A stretch of DNA of 64,000 nucleotides. Source: CAVVAY01 sp963746465. Its GTDB lineage: Bacteria > Actinomycetota > Actinomycetes > JACCUZ01. Positions 53,270 through 61,292 of the stretch are shown one piece after another. Both the position numbers and the translations under genes were made by a program. Positions within the stretch are counted from its first letter, which is position 1. Every line of letters begins with the position of its first letter. The stretch is from assembly GCA_963746465.1 (NCBI GenBank), contig CAVVAY010000005.1, positions 1,116,001 to 1,180,000 of the forward strand. Direction: 5' to 3'. The notes under the pieces are model-generated. The model had not been told where the DNA came from and made no database searches. It saw nothing but the letters and a program-made list of their open reading frames with translations.

Positions 53270-54496
53270 TCAGGTGGCGGTGTACATCACGATGCCGAGG
53301 CACATCTCGTCCGAGGTGCCCTCGCCCCACGCCACGTAGCGGGGCTGCTCGTTCTCCAGCTCGGGGATCATGCCGCGCAGTGCGGCATCGTGCCGGCAGG
53401 TGACCCGGAGGGTGTCGCCGGCCCGGACCTGGACCCGATCCTTCAGCACCGTCGCGCCCTGGTCGTCGAAGTCCCACACCGGCTTCTTCAGCAGGGTGCG
53501 GTCGCGCGGCCCGCCGGGGTCGAGCGTGACGCTGATCGACCGGCCCAGCAGGTGCATGTGCCCGGCCACCGCCCGGACCTGCATGTCCTGCGAGACCCGC
53601 CGGTCGCAGTGCTGGGTGGCGCCGGCCCGGGGATTGACGAAGCTGCCGCCGCAGAGCAGCTGCAGGCCGGCGACGGTGCGCCCGGCGTTCGGCCCGAACC
53701 GGGTGACCAGGTCGTTGACCGCCACCGCGCGGTCGCAGAGCGGCCCGGACTCCTCGGGCAGGCAGGGCAGCTCGACCGGCGCCACGAGAAGCATGGTCTG
53801 CAAGGCCTGGAGGTCGGCGCCGGGACGCGCCAGCCGCAGCCGCACCGCCGTGGAGTCCGGCCCGGTGCCCTCGCGCAGGTTGTAGTGCACCTGCAGGATC
53901 ACCCGGCTGCCCTTGGCGACGAACTTGCCGGTGCCCTTGCCGAAGACCGACTCGCCGCCGCCTGGTGCCCACGCGGCGAGCCACGGCGCGGAGTCCAGGG
54001 CGCTCAGGGCTGTCGTCGTCCGGTTCGGGAGGGCGGTCCCGCCGAAGCAGGTCCAGCCGCGGCCAGGCGTCTGCGCGTCGTGCGCCTCGGCATCGGCGAC
54101 CTGCCCCGGGGCGACGGTGAACAGGATCGCGTGGTGCACCACGGACGCGTTCCCGGGAAGGACGTCGGAGCCGGTGACGAAGGTGTCGGCTGCCAGGTGC
54201 GGGTCGAGCAGGAAGCAGTGGTAGTCGTCGCGTCCCCCGGCGGGGGCCGACGGGGTGTAGGGACCGCCCGGCACCGTCAGGGTCTGGAACCGCTCGCCGG
54301 CGCGCAGCGGCGCGGACGGTGGCGCCGCCACCTCGTCGTGGTCGTGGGCCTGGTCGTCGGGGGTCGCGGACGGAGCGGTTGTGGCCCGCTCGACCGTAGC
54401 GGCCTTCGGTCGGTCGGGATCGGACGTCGAGCAGCCGGGCACCAGCAGCACCAGGAGCACCAGGAGGGCCGGCGCTGCCCTGCGAGATCGACGCAC
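53270..54496 (-). CDS. Lipoprotein resembling copper type II monooxygenases (PHM/DBH-like)
   Basis: The 408 residues start with a lipoprotein signal (about 1-22, lipobox VPGC). The fold looks like two copper domains: DDYHCFLLDP and VVHHAILF near 90-122 for the first copper (His ligands), and LQVHYNL near 200, AGHMHLLGRS near 310 and a Met in DEMCLGIVMYT near the end for the second copper. This layout matches peptidylglycine alpha-hydroxylating and dopamine-beta-type monooxygenases. The bacterial substrate is unknown. TAGGCT lies 6 nt before the GTG at 54496. Confidence 0.8.
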   Translation of the reverse strand: MRRSRRAAPALLVLLVLLVPGCSTSDPDRPKAATVERATTAPSATPDDQAHDHDEVAAPPSAPLRAGERFQTLTVPGGPYTPSAPAGGRDDYHCFLLDPHLAADTFVTGSDVLPGNASVVHHAILFTVAPGQVADAEAHDAQTPGRGWTCFGGTALPNRTTTALSALDSAPWLAAWAPGGGESVFGKGTGKFVAKGSRVILQVHYNLREGTGPDSTAVRLRLARPGADLQALQTMLLVAPVELPCLPEESGPLCDRAVAVNDLVTRFGPNAGRTVAGLQLLCGGSFVNPRAGATQHCDRRVSQDMQVRAVAGHMHLLGRSISVTLDPGGPRDRTLLKKPVWDFDDQGATVLKDRVQVRAGDTLRVTCRHDAALRGMIPELENEQPRYVAWGEGTSDEMCLGIVMYTAT

Positions 54497-54502
54497 ACCG
54501 CG

Positions 54503-54508
54503 AGCCTA
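54503..54508 (-). promoter_or_regulatory. Leaderless -10 box of the copper monooxygenase-like gene
   Basis: TAGGCT on the minus strand, 6 nt before the GTG start. Confidence 0.4.
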
Positions 54509-54591
54509 GGCGCAGCGGCCCGGGCCAGTGGTGCTTCCGGGCAGCCAGAGCGGGTAGGCCACAGGTCCGACTCCGCCTGCCTGGAGGTCTC

Positions 54592-55431
54592 ATGAGCTCG
54601 CCGATGGATGCCCGCACCGACCGGACCAGTGCCGTGGAAGGACAGGCTCGCCGGGCCGCGAACAGCCCCTGGCTGAACCGGCTCGCGCGCCTGGGGTTCG
54701 TCGCCAAGGGCCTGGTGTACGCCCTGATCGGCATCCTGACCCTGCAGGTCGCGTTCGGTGACTCGGAGCGCACCGACCAGAAGGGCGCCCTGCAGAGCAT
54801 CGCCGAGAAGCCCGGCGGCAGCATCGTGCTGTGGCTGATGGCCCTCGGCTTCCTCGCGTACGCCGGGTGGCGGTTCAGCGAAGCGGCCTGGGGCCGACAG
54901 GACGAGACCGACGACAAGAAGCGCACCGCCAAGCGCCTCGGCTCGGCTGCGAACGGCCTGGTCTACCTCTTCTTCGCCGTGCTGGCCGTCAAGACCGTCA
55001 CGAGCTCGTCGTCCTCGAGCAGCGGCGCCGACGTCACTGCCAAGGTGCTGGAGTGGCCGGGCGGACAGGCCCTGGTGGTGCTGGCCGGCCTGGTGATCAT
55101 CGCGATCGCCATCGCGCTGACCTGGAAAGGCCTCAAGACCGACTTCGAGAAGCACCTGGACACCGGCAGCATGAGCCGCACCACCTTCACCGCCGTACGC
55201 CGGCTCGGCCAGGCCGGCTACATCGCCCGCGGCGGTGTCTTCCTGCTCGTCGGCGGCCTGGTCATCAAGGCGGCTCTCGATCACGAGCCGGGCAAGGCGC
55301 AGGGCTTCGACGTGGCCCTCAAGAGCCTTGCCGGCGCGCCGTTCGGCCAGGTGCTGCTCGTGATCGCCGGCCTCGGTCTCCTCTGCTTCGGGGCCTACTG
55401 CTTCGCGGAGGCGCGCTACCGCCGGCTCTGA
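54592..55431 (+). CDS. DUF1206 family membrane protein
   Basis: This 279-residue protein is built of three DUF1206 repeats, each with two membrane helices and the repeat start (ARLGFVAKGLVYALIGILTL near 31, KRLGSAANGLVYLFFAVLAV near 114, RRLGQAGYIARGGVFLLVGG near 202). A Ser-rich loop (SSSSSSSG near 138) separates repeats 2 and 3. The function is unknown; it is widespread in bacteria. Its 3' end overlaps the SpoU gene by 16 bp. Confidence 0.93.
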   Translation: MSSPMDARTDRTSAVEGQARRAANSPWLNRLARLGFVAKGLVYALIGILTLQVAFGDSERTDQKGALQSIAEKPGGSIVLWLMALGFLAYAGWRFSEAAWGRQDETDDKKRTAKRLGSAANGLVYLFFAVLAVKTVTSSSSSSSGADVTAKVLEWPGGQALVVLAGLVIIAIAIALTWKGLKTDFEKHLDTGSMSRTTFTAVRRLGQAGYIARGGVFLLVGGLVIKAALDHEPGKAQGFDVALKSLAGAPFGQVLLVIAGLGLLCFGAYCFAEARYRRL

Positions 55432-56237
55432 ACACCGGCTCCCAGGGCGTAGAACGCCACGGCTGCTGCGGCGGCGACGTTCAGCGAGTCGATCCCTGCC
55501 GCCATCGGGATGCGGACCCGCAGGTCGGCCGCGGCGAGGGCCGCGGCCGAGAGGCCCGGGCCCTCGGCGCCGAGCAGCAGCGCGGCGCGCTCGGTCACCT
55601 CGGGCGTGAGGTCGGCCAGCGAGGTCGCCTCGGGTTCCGGGGTCAGGGCGAGCACGGTGAAACCGAGGGCTCGTACGTCGGCCAGCGCCGACGGCCACGG
55701 GGTCAGCCGGGCCCACGGCACCGCGAAAACGGCGCCCATCGACACCTTCACCGACCGGCGGTAGAGCGGGTCCGCGCAGCGCGGGTCGAGCAGGACGGCA
55801 TCGACGCCGAGACCCGCGGCACACCGAAGGACGGCGCCGATGTTGGTGTGGTTGTTGACCTCCTCCAGGACGACCAGCCGACGGGCCGCCGCGGCCAGCT
55901 CGAGCGCGTCCGGCAGCGGCCGGCGGGCCATCGCTGCGAGCGCCCCGCGGTGCACCGAGTAGCCGGTCACCTGCTCGAGGACCGCGAGGTCGGCGAGGTA
56001 GACGGGGGCGTCGACACGGTCCACCACGTCGGCCATCGACGGGAGCCACTTCTCCTCGAGCAGCATCGAGCGCATGGTGTAGCCCGCGTCCAGTGCGCGG
56101 CGGATCACCTTGTCGCCCTCGGCGATGAACAGCCCCTCGGCCGGTTCCCGTCGGGTGCGCAGCGCCATGTCGGTGAGGCCGACGTAGTCGCGCAGGGCCT
56201 CGTCGTCGGCAGCGGTGACCCGGCGTACGACTCCCAT
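55416..56237 (-). CDS. TrmH/SpoU family RNA 2'-O-methyltransferase
   Basis: This 273-residue SPOUT (knotted) methyltransferase has an N-terminal RNA-binding part (1-110) and motif 1 EVNNHTNIGAVLRCAAGLGV near 124, motif 2 LLLGAEGPGLS near 220 and motif 3 RIPMAAGIDSLNVAAAAAV near 240. It probably modifies a ribose in rRNA or tRNA; the target position cannot be read from the sequence. An 8-bp gap separates it from the upstream TauE/SafE gene on the same strand. Confidence 0.92.
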   Translation of the reverse strand: MGVVRRVTAADDEALRDYVGLTDMALRTRREPAEGLFIAEGDKVIRRALDAGYTMRSMLLEEKWLPSMADVVDRVDAPVYLADLAVLEQVTGYSVHRGALAAMARRPLPDALELAAAARRLVVLEEVNNHTNIGAVLRCAAGLGVDAVLLDPRCADPLYRRSVKVSMGAVFAVPWARLTPWPSALADVRALGFTVLALTPEPEATSLADLTPEVTERAALLLGAEGPGLSAAALAAADLRVRIPMAAGIDSLNVAAAAAVAFYALGAGVQSRR

Positions 56238-56244
56238 CAGCCGC

Positions 56245-57003
56245 TCATCCGTTCAGCACGATCGAGACGATCGCGACCACGCCCACCAGCACGACCAGCC
56301 CGCGCAGCACCGACTGCGGGATCCTGCGGCCGATCTTCGCTCCGAGCTGCCCGCCGACGGTGGCACCCAGCGCGATCAGTCCGGCCGCCAGCCAGGCGAC
56401 GTCGGTGACCGCGATGAAGACCAGGGCGGCCACCAGGTTCACCAGGCCGGCGAGCACGTTCTTCGCGGCGTTGATGCGCTGCAGGTCCTCGTCGAGCAGC
56501 AGCCCCATCACCGCGATGAGGATCACTCCCTGGGCGGCCCCGAAGTAGCCGCCGTAGACCCCGGCTCCCAGAACACCGGCGTACAGCAGCGGACCGCCGT
56601 GCGGGTGGGCCGTGCGGCCGCGGCTGGCCAGCCAGCCGGACACCCTCGGCTGAACGACCACCAGCACGCAGGCCAGCCCGATCAGCACCGGCACGATGGC
56701 TCGGAACGCGTCCTCCGGCAGGACCAGCAGCGCCGCCGCGCCGAGCACGGCACCGATCGTGGACGCCGAGCCGAGCCGTACCAGCCGGGCGCGCTGGCCG
56801 GCCAGCTCCGCGCGGTAGCCGATGGCACCGCTCAGCGAGCCGGGCACCAGGCCGACCGTGTTGCTGACGTTCGCGAGGACCGGCGGGTAGCCCACCGCGA
56901 GCAGGACCGGGAAGGTCACCAGCGTGCCGGAGCCGACCACGGTGTTGATGGTGCCCGCCGCCAGGCCGGCCAGCGCGACGGCCAGCGCCTCCCAGCCGGT
57001 CAC
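56245..57003 (-). CDS. TauE/SafE family sulfite/anion exporter
   Basis: This 252-residue permease has about eight membrane segments arranged as two repeats. The family-typical GLAAGTINTVVGSGTLVTFP near residue 13 and GVYGGYFGAAQGVILIAVMG near 146 are both present. It exports sulfite, sulfoacetate or related anions; the specificity is unknown. The start is GTG at 57003; the long frame upstream is antisense to the transglycosylase gene. Confidence 0.93.
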   Translation of the reverse strand: MTGWEALAVALAGLAAGTINTVVGSGTLVTFPVLLAVGYPPVLANVSNTVGLVPGSLSGAIGYRAELAGQRARLVRLGSASTIGAVLGAAALLVLPEDAFRAIVPVLIGLACVLVVVQPRVSGWLASRGRTAHPHGGPLLYAGVLGAGVYGGYFGAAQGVILIAVMGLLLDEDLQRINAAKNVLAGLVNLVAALVFIAVTDVAWLAAGLIALGATVGGQLGAKIGRRIPQSVLRGLVVLVGVVAIVSIVLNG

Positions 57004-57096
57004 GGCCGCTCGGCGGCGGTGCGGGCGAGGCTCACTCGCCGACCCTATGCGAGCGTCCAGGTCAAGCCGCGGCGGCAGCGCGCCGACGTACCAGGG

Positions 57097-58200
57097 GTGA
57101 CCCGCCCGCGCCGCCTGGCCGTGCTGGTGGCCGGCGTCGTGCTGCTCGCCGGCCTGCCGGCGGCTTCCGCCCGCGCAGATCTCTCGGCCGGGCTGCGGTC
57201 CGGCTCCGCGGCCGACGCCCAGGCCGAGGCCGCTGCGGCTGCCGCCCGGGTCGAGGCGATGCAGCCCGGCGTCAAGCGCGCGCTGCGTGCCTACGACCGT
57301 GCGCTGGGCGACCTCGCCAGCGGTGTCACTCGCAGCATCAGCGCCGAGCAGGCCGCCGACCAGGCTGAGGCGCTCTCGGAGGGCGATCGCCGATCGGCCA
57401 ACGCGCGGGTCCGCGCGCTGTACATGGCCGGCGGCTCGTCGGCGCTGCTGGCCAGCGTGCTGGGCGCGACCGGCGCGACAGATGCGATGCGCCGGGTCGC
57501 CTACGTCCAGCGGCTGGTGGAGACCGGCGCCGCGGACGCCGACGCCAGTGCGGATCACACGGTGGAGCTGCGGACGCGCGCAGTCGCGCTGCAGCAGGCC
57601 GCCGAGGAGAGCACGACGACCGCGGCCGACGTACAGCGTCGGTACGACGAGCTGGTCGGTGCGCTGGCTGAGGCCACGGCCGAGCTCGCCCGGCTCAGCG
57701 AGAAGGCTCGCAGCCTGGCGGCGGCCGAGGCAGCCGCCGCCCAGCTGGCCGAGCTGAACGCCGCGGTCGCCGCCTCCGGCCAGGCCAGGGTCGCCACCGC
57801 GCACGCGAGCGAGAGCGTGCCGAAGACCTACCAGCACCTGTACGTCGCCGCCGCCCGGACCTGCCACGGCATGTCCTGGACGCTGCTCGCCGCCATCGGC
57901 CAGGTCGAGACCGGGCACGGCGCCAACACCTCGTCGTCGTACGCCGGTGCGCAGGGGCCGATGCAGTTCATGCCGGCCACCTTCGACTCCTACGGCGTCG
58001 ACGGCGACCACGACGGCGACGTCGACATCCACGACCCGGCCGACGCGATCTTCTCGGCGGCCCACTACCTGTGCGCGAACGGCGCCGGCCGCAGCGCGGA
58101 GTCGACCGCCCGCGCGGTCTGGCACTACAACCACGCCGACTGGTACGTCGCCCTGGTGCTCAAGCTGGCCGGCCAGTACGCCGCGCGCGACGCCGGCTGA
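57097..58200 (+). CDS. Secreted lytic transglycosylase with coiled-coil domain
   Basis: This is a 367-residue wall hydrolase. The signal peptide (1-26) ends ARA. A long Ala/Glu-rich coiled coil (about 40-225) resembles RpfB/RipA-type N-terminal regions. The C-terminal SLT domain (about 245-355) has the catalytic Glu in AAIGQVETGHG near 269 and GAQGPMQFMPATFDSYGVD near 285, with WHYNHADWYV near 345. It cleaves the glycan strand. GTG at 57097 follows a weak purine stretch. Confidence 0.9.
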   Translation: MTRPRRLAVLVAGVVLLAGLPAASARADLSAGLRSGSAADAQAEAAAAAARVEAMQPGVKRALRAYDRALGDLASGVTRSISAEQAADQAEALSEGDRRSANARVRALYMAGGSSALLASVLGATGATDAMRRVAYVQRLVETGAADADASADHTVELRTRAVALQQAAEESTTTAADVQRRYDELVGALAEATAELARLSEKARSLAAAEAAAAQLAELNAAVAASGQARVATAHASESVPKTYQHLYVAAARTCHGMSWTLLAAIGQVETGHGANTSSSYAGAQGPMQFMPATFDSYGVDGDHDGDVDIHDPADAIFSAAHYLCANGAGRSAESTARAVWHYNHADWYVALVLKLAGQYAARDAG

Positions 58201-58212
58201 CCGGCGTACGGC

Positions 58213-59115
58213 TCAGGCCGGCGGCACCGGTGGGCGCTGCTCGATGGTGCCCAGCATGCCGCCGATGCCCTTGAGCGCTTCGCCCAGCTCGCTCGGGACG
58301 ATCCAGAGCTTGTTGGAGTCGCCCTGGGCGATCTTCGGCAGCATCTGCAGGTACTGGTAGGCCAGCAGCTTCTGGTCGGGGTCACCGGCGTGGATCGCGT
58401 CGAAGACCTTCTGGATCGCCTGCGCCTCGCCGTCGGCTCGCAGCACCGCGGCCTGCGCGTCACCCTCGGCCTTGAGGATGGCTGCCTGCCGCTCGCCCTC
58501 CGCGGTGAGGATCTGGGACGCCTTGAAGCCCTCCGCGGTGAGGATCGTGGCGCGCTTCTCGCGGTCGGCGCGCATCTGCTTCTCCATCGAGTCCTGGATG
58601 GAGGTGGGCGGGTCGATCGCCTTGATCTCGACCCGGTTGACCCGGATGCCCCACTTCCCGGTGGCCTCGTCGAGGACGCCGCGAAGCGCTGCGTTGATGT
58701 GGTCGCGCGAGGTCAGCGTCTCTTCCAGGTTCAGGTTGCCGACCACGTTGCGCAGCGTCGTGACAGTGAGCTGCTCGACGCCCTGGATGTAGTTCGCGAT
58801 CTCGTAGGTCGCGGCCTTCGCGTCGGTGACCTGGAAGTAGATGACCGTGTCGATGCCGACCACGAGGTTGTCCGCGGTGATGACCGGCTGCGGAGGGAAG
58901 GACACCACCTGCTCACGCAGGTCGAGCAGCGGGCGGAGGCGGTCGATGAACGGCACCAGGATGGTCAGGCCCGGCGTCAGGGTGCGCGAGTAGCGACCCA
59001 GCCGCTCGACCACCCCAGCCCGGGCCTGCGGGACGATCCGCACCGTCTTGGCCAGCACGATGAGCACCGCGAGCACCACGACGGCGACGACTGCGAGCGC
59101 GACGAACGAGTCCAT
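58213..59115 (-). CDS. SPFH/band 7 (stomatin-like) membrane protein
   Basis: This 300-residue protein has one N-terminal membrane helix (about 5-25), the SPFH domain (about 28-180) and a long helix rich in Ala/Glu (about 190-250) that oligomerises. It ends with a short hydrophobic patch. It forms large membrane microdomain assemblies. Its ATG follows the nfeD stop directly (TAG-ATG), so the two are one unit, the usual NfeD-stomatin pair. Confidence 0.95.
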   Translation of the reverse strand: MDSFVALAVVAVVVLAVLIVLAKTVRIVPQARAGVVERLGRYSRTLTPGLTILVPFIDRLRPLLDLREQVVSFPPQPVITADNLVVGIDTVIYFQVTDAKAATYEIANYIQGVEQLTVTTLRNVVGNLNLEETLTSRDHINAALRGVLDEATGKWGIRVNRVEIKAIDPPTSIQDSMEKQMRADREKRATILTAEGFKASQILTAEGERQAAILKAEGDAQAAVLRADGEAQAIQKVFDAIHAGDPDQKLLAYQYLQMLPKIAQGDSNKLWIVPSELGEALKGIGGMLGTIEQRPPVPPA

Positions 59116-59565
59116 CTAGATCTCCGATTCGTAGACGATGGCCGTGGCGCCGTCGATCTTGACGATCTCCACCTGCCGACCGGCCTCGATGCTGGTCGAC
59201 GGGTCGTAGGTGCGGGCCGACCAGACCTCGCCCTTGAGCTTGATCCGGCCGTTGTTGCCGTCGACCGGCTCGAGCACCAGACCGAGCTGCCCGACGAGGG
59301 CGTCGGTGCCGGTGCGGATCGCGAGCGGCGTGCGCAGGTGGCGCAGCGCGATGGGACGGACGACGAACAGCATGGCCACCGAGACGACCAGCGCGACCAG
59401 CACCTGCAGGGCGAGGTTGTCGGTCACCATGGCGGTGACGGCGGCGGCCAGCGCACCGGTGGCCAGCATCGCGAAGACCAGGTCGAGAGTGGTCACCTCG
59501 ACGATGCCCAGCAGGACCGCGAGACCGATCCACGCCACCCAGTCGTAGTCCCCGAACCCGTCCAC
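59116..59565 (-). CDS. NfeD family membrane protein
   Basis: This is a 149-residue short NfeD. Three to four membrane segments (about 8-75) are followed by a C-terminal OB fold (about 80-145) with GTDALVGQLGLVLEPVDGNN and GRQVEIVKIDGATAIV. It works with the stomatin-like partner encoded next. The GTG at 59565 has TAGGAT 6 nt upstream. Confidence 0.94.
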   Translation of the reverse strand: MDGFGDYDWVAWIGLAVLLGIVEVTTLDLVFAMLATGALAAAVTAMVTDNLALQVLVALVVSVAMLFVVRPIALRHLRTPLAIRTGTDALVGQLGLVLEPVDGNNGRIKLKGEVWSARTYDPSTSIEAGRQVEIVKIDGATAIVYESEI

Positions 59566-59571
59566 GTCGCC

Positions 59572-59577
59572 ATCCTA
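59572..59577 (-). promoter_or_regulatory. Leaderless -10 box of nfeD
   Basis: TAGGAT on the minus strand, 6 nt before the GTG start. Confidence 0.45.
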
Positions 59578-59645
59578 GGGAGAGGACACCCTGACGCCCG
59601 GTCCAACGCGCAGTCCGCGCCCCCGGTTCCGCCCGCCGCGCAGTG

Positions 59646-59725
59646 GACCACGTATGGCATGTGGGTCGGCACCTTGCCAGGCGCAGGCACCTCGCGAGGT
59701 ACCCATGCGCCTGCCATACGTGGTC
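59646..59725. repeat. 80-bp nested inverted repeat between nfeD and the ABC ATPase gene
   Basis: The outer arms GACCACGTATGGCA (59646-59659) and TGCCATACGTGGTC (59712-59725) are perfect 14-bp complements. Inside, CAGGCGCA (59678-59685) pairs with TGCGCCTG (59706-59713), and ACCTCGCGAGGT (59689-59700) is a 12-bp palindrome at the tip. It may terminate the ABC gene, whose stop is 12 bp away, or be a palindromic element. Confidence 0.7.
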
Positions 59726-59737
59726 GAACGGAGCCCG

Positions 59738-60520
59738 TCAGACGGCGCGGGCGGTCCAGCGGTCGGTGGTGCGGCCGAGCTCGAGGGCCAGGCCGAAGGT
59801 CTCGGCCAGGGCGTCGGCCGTGAGGGTGCTGCCGATCGGGCCGGACGCGACGACCTTTCCGGCGCGCAGCAGCAGCACGTGGGTGAAGCCGGGCGGGATC
59901 TCCTCGACGTGGTGCGTGACCAGCACCAGTGCGGGGGCGTCCTCGTCGGCGGCGATCAGGCCGAGCCGGCGCACCAGGTCCTCGCGGCCGCCCAGGTCGA
60001 GCCCGGCCGCCGGCTCGTCGAGCAGCATGAGCTCGGGGTCGGTCATCAGGGCGCGTGCGATCTGCACCCGCTTGCGCTCGCCCTCGGACAGGGTCCCGAA
60101 GCGGCGCTCGGCGAGATGGGCCACGCCGAGGGCGTCGAGCAGCTCGTCGGCCCGCGCGGCGTCCATCTCCTCGTACCGCTCGCGCCAGCGGCCCACGACG
60201 GCGTACGACGCGGTCAGCACCACGTCGCGCACCGTCTCGCGGGGCGGCAGCCGCTCGGCCAGGGCCGCGCTGGACAGACCGATCCGCGGCCGTAGCTCGA
60301 ACACGTCGACCGCGCCCAACGTCTCGCCGAGGACGGACGCGGTGCCCCGGCTCGGGTGCAGGTTGGCGGCCGCGAGCTGCAGCAGCGTGGTCTTACCGGC
60401 ACCGTTCGGCCCGAGGACCACCCAGCGCTCGCCCTCGGCGATGTCCCAGTCGAGCCGGTCGACCAGGGTCGCGCCCTCACGCAGGACGCTCACCTGCGAG
60501 AAGTGCAGCACGTCGGACAT
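59738..60520 (-). CDS. ABC transporter ATP-binding protein
   Basis: This 260-residue ATPase has Walker A GPNGAGKTT near residue 36, signature LSEGERKRVQIARAL near 137, Walker B LMLLDEPAAGLDLGG near 158 and a switch His in VTHHVEEI near 190. No permease gene adjoins it; the neighbours are unrelated, so it may be an orphan or work with a distant permease. Such single ATPases (ModF/YbhF-like) are common in actinobacteria. ATG at 60520 with TAGGTT 7 nt upstream. Confidence 0.9.
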   Translation of the reverse strand: MSDVLHFSQVSVLREGATLVDRLDWDIAEGERWVVLGPNGAGKTTLLQLAAANLHPSRGTASVLGETLGAVDVFELRPRIGLSSAALAERLPPRETVRDVVLTASYAVVGRWRERYEEMDAARADELLDALGVAHLAERRFGTLSEGERKRVQIARALMTDPELMLLDEPAAGLDLGGREDLVRRLGLIAADEDAPALVLVTHHVEEIPPGFTHVLLLRAGKVVASGPIGSTLTADALAETFGLALELGRTTDRWTARAV

Positions 60521-60527
60521 GCGGGCC

Positions 60528-60533
60528 AACCTA
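60528..60533 (-). promoter_or_regulatory. Leaderless -10 box of the ABC ATPase gene
   Basis: TAGGTT on the minus strand, 7 nt before the ATG. Confidence 0.4.
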
Positions 60534-60550
60534 TCCAGCGGCCGGCGACC

Positions 60551-60556
60551 TACCCT
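60551..60556 (+). promoter_or_regulatory. Leaderless -10 box of the gene at 60564
   Basis: TACCCT, 7 nt before the GTG. Confidence 0.4.
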
Positions 60557-60563
60557 GACCGGC

Positions 60564-61289
60564 GTGCGAGAGCTCCCGAGCTCCGGCCGCCTGGCGGCGT
60601 GGGGCAGTGCTGCCCTGCGCGGCGCGGTGAGTCCGGACGACGCCGCTGACCAGGTGTGCGGCCGGCACGACCCCGCCCACCGGGTCGTCGGGCTGCCCGG
60701 CGAGCAGACCACCGTGAACCTGGCCTACGCGTTCGCCCGGCTGCGGTCGCTCGGCGCCACCGGGCTGCGGCTGGTGCTCCCCCGGCCGGGCGACGCGGCG
60801 GGGCTGCCGGGGCCGCCGGCCTTCAACGAGCGGGCCGTCGGCCGGGGTGAGGCCGTCCTGACAGTCGGCGGGCCCCCGCTCGGGTTGCTCGACGAGACCC
60901 GCGGGACCTGGTCGGTGCACCCCGTCGACCTCGACCTGCGGACGCCGAGCTCGCTGGCCGATGCGGCGAAGGTGCTGCACGGCGTCACCCGCGAGGCGGC
61001 CGCCGTCCTGGCTCGGCTCGATGTCGCCCGATGGGAGCCGGCCGCGGCCGAGGTGCTCGCCGCCCGCTCGCGTTCGGTGCAGCCGGCGCTGCCGGTGTCG
61101 GCCGACCCGAGTGCCCACTCGATCCTCGAGCAGGCGTTGCGGATCTCGGCGATCGTCGACCTCGCGCGGGCCAGCGACGGCGGGGCCATCAGCGCCGGCG
61201 AGGCGACCGCTCGGGCGGCCGTGCTGCGCGACCTCGACGACGCGGCGCGCCGCGCCGTCGAGGCCGCCTGCAGCCCTCCAGCTACCTGA
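60564..61289 (+). CDS. Conserved protein of unknown function
   Basis: The gene encodes 241 residues with no membrane segment and no motif that I recognise. The N-terminal half is alpha/beta-like (VVGLPGEQTTVNLAYAFARL, LRLVLPRPGDAAGLPGP), and the C-terminal half is strongly helical with Ala/Glu-rich stretches. It diverges from the ABC ATPase gene with a 43-bp gap and converges on the glgM-like gene. A leaderless GTG start is likely. The function is unknown. Confidence 0.7.
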   Translation: MRELPSSGRLAAWGSAALRGAVSPDDAADQVCGRHDPAHRVVGLPGEQTTVNLAYAFARLRSLGATGLRLVLPRPGDAAGLPGPPAFNERAVGRGEAVLTVGGPPLGLLDETRGTWSVHPVDLDLRTPSSLADAAKVLHGVTREAAAVLARLDVARWEPAAAEVLAARSRSVQPALPVSADPSAHSILEQALRISAIVDLARASDGGAISAGEATARAAVLRDLDDAARRAVEAACSPPAT

Positions 61290-61292
61290 GCG

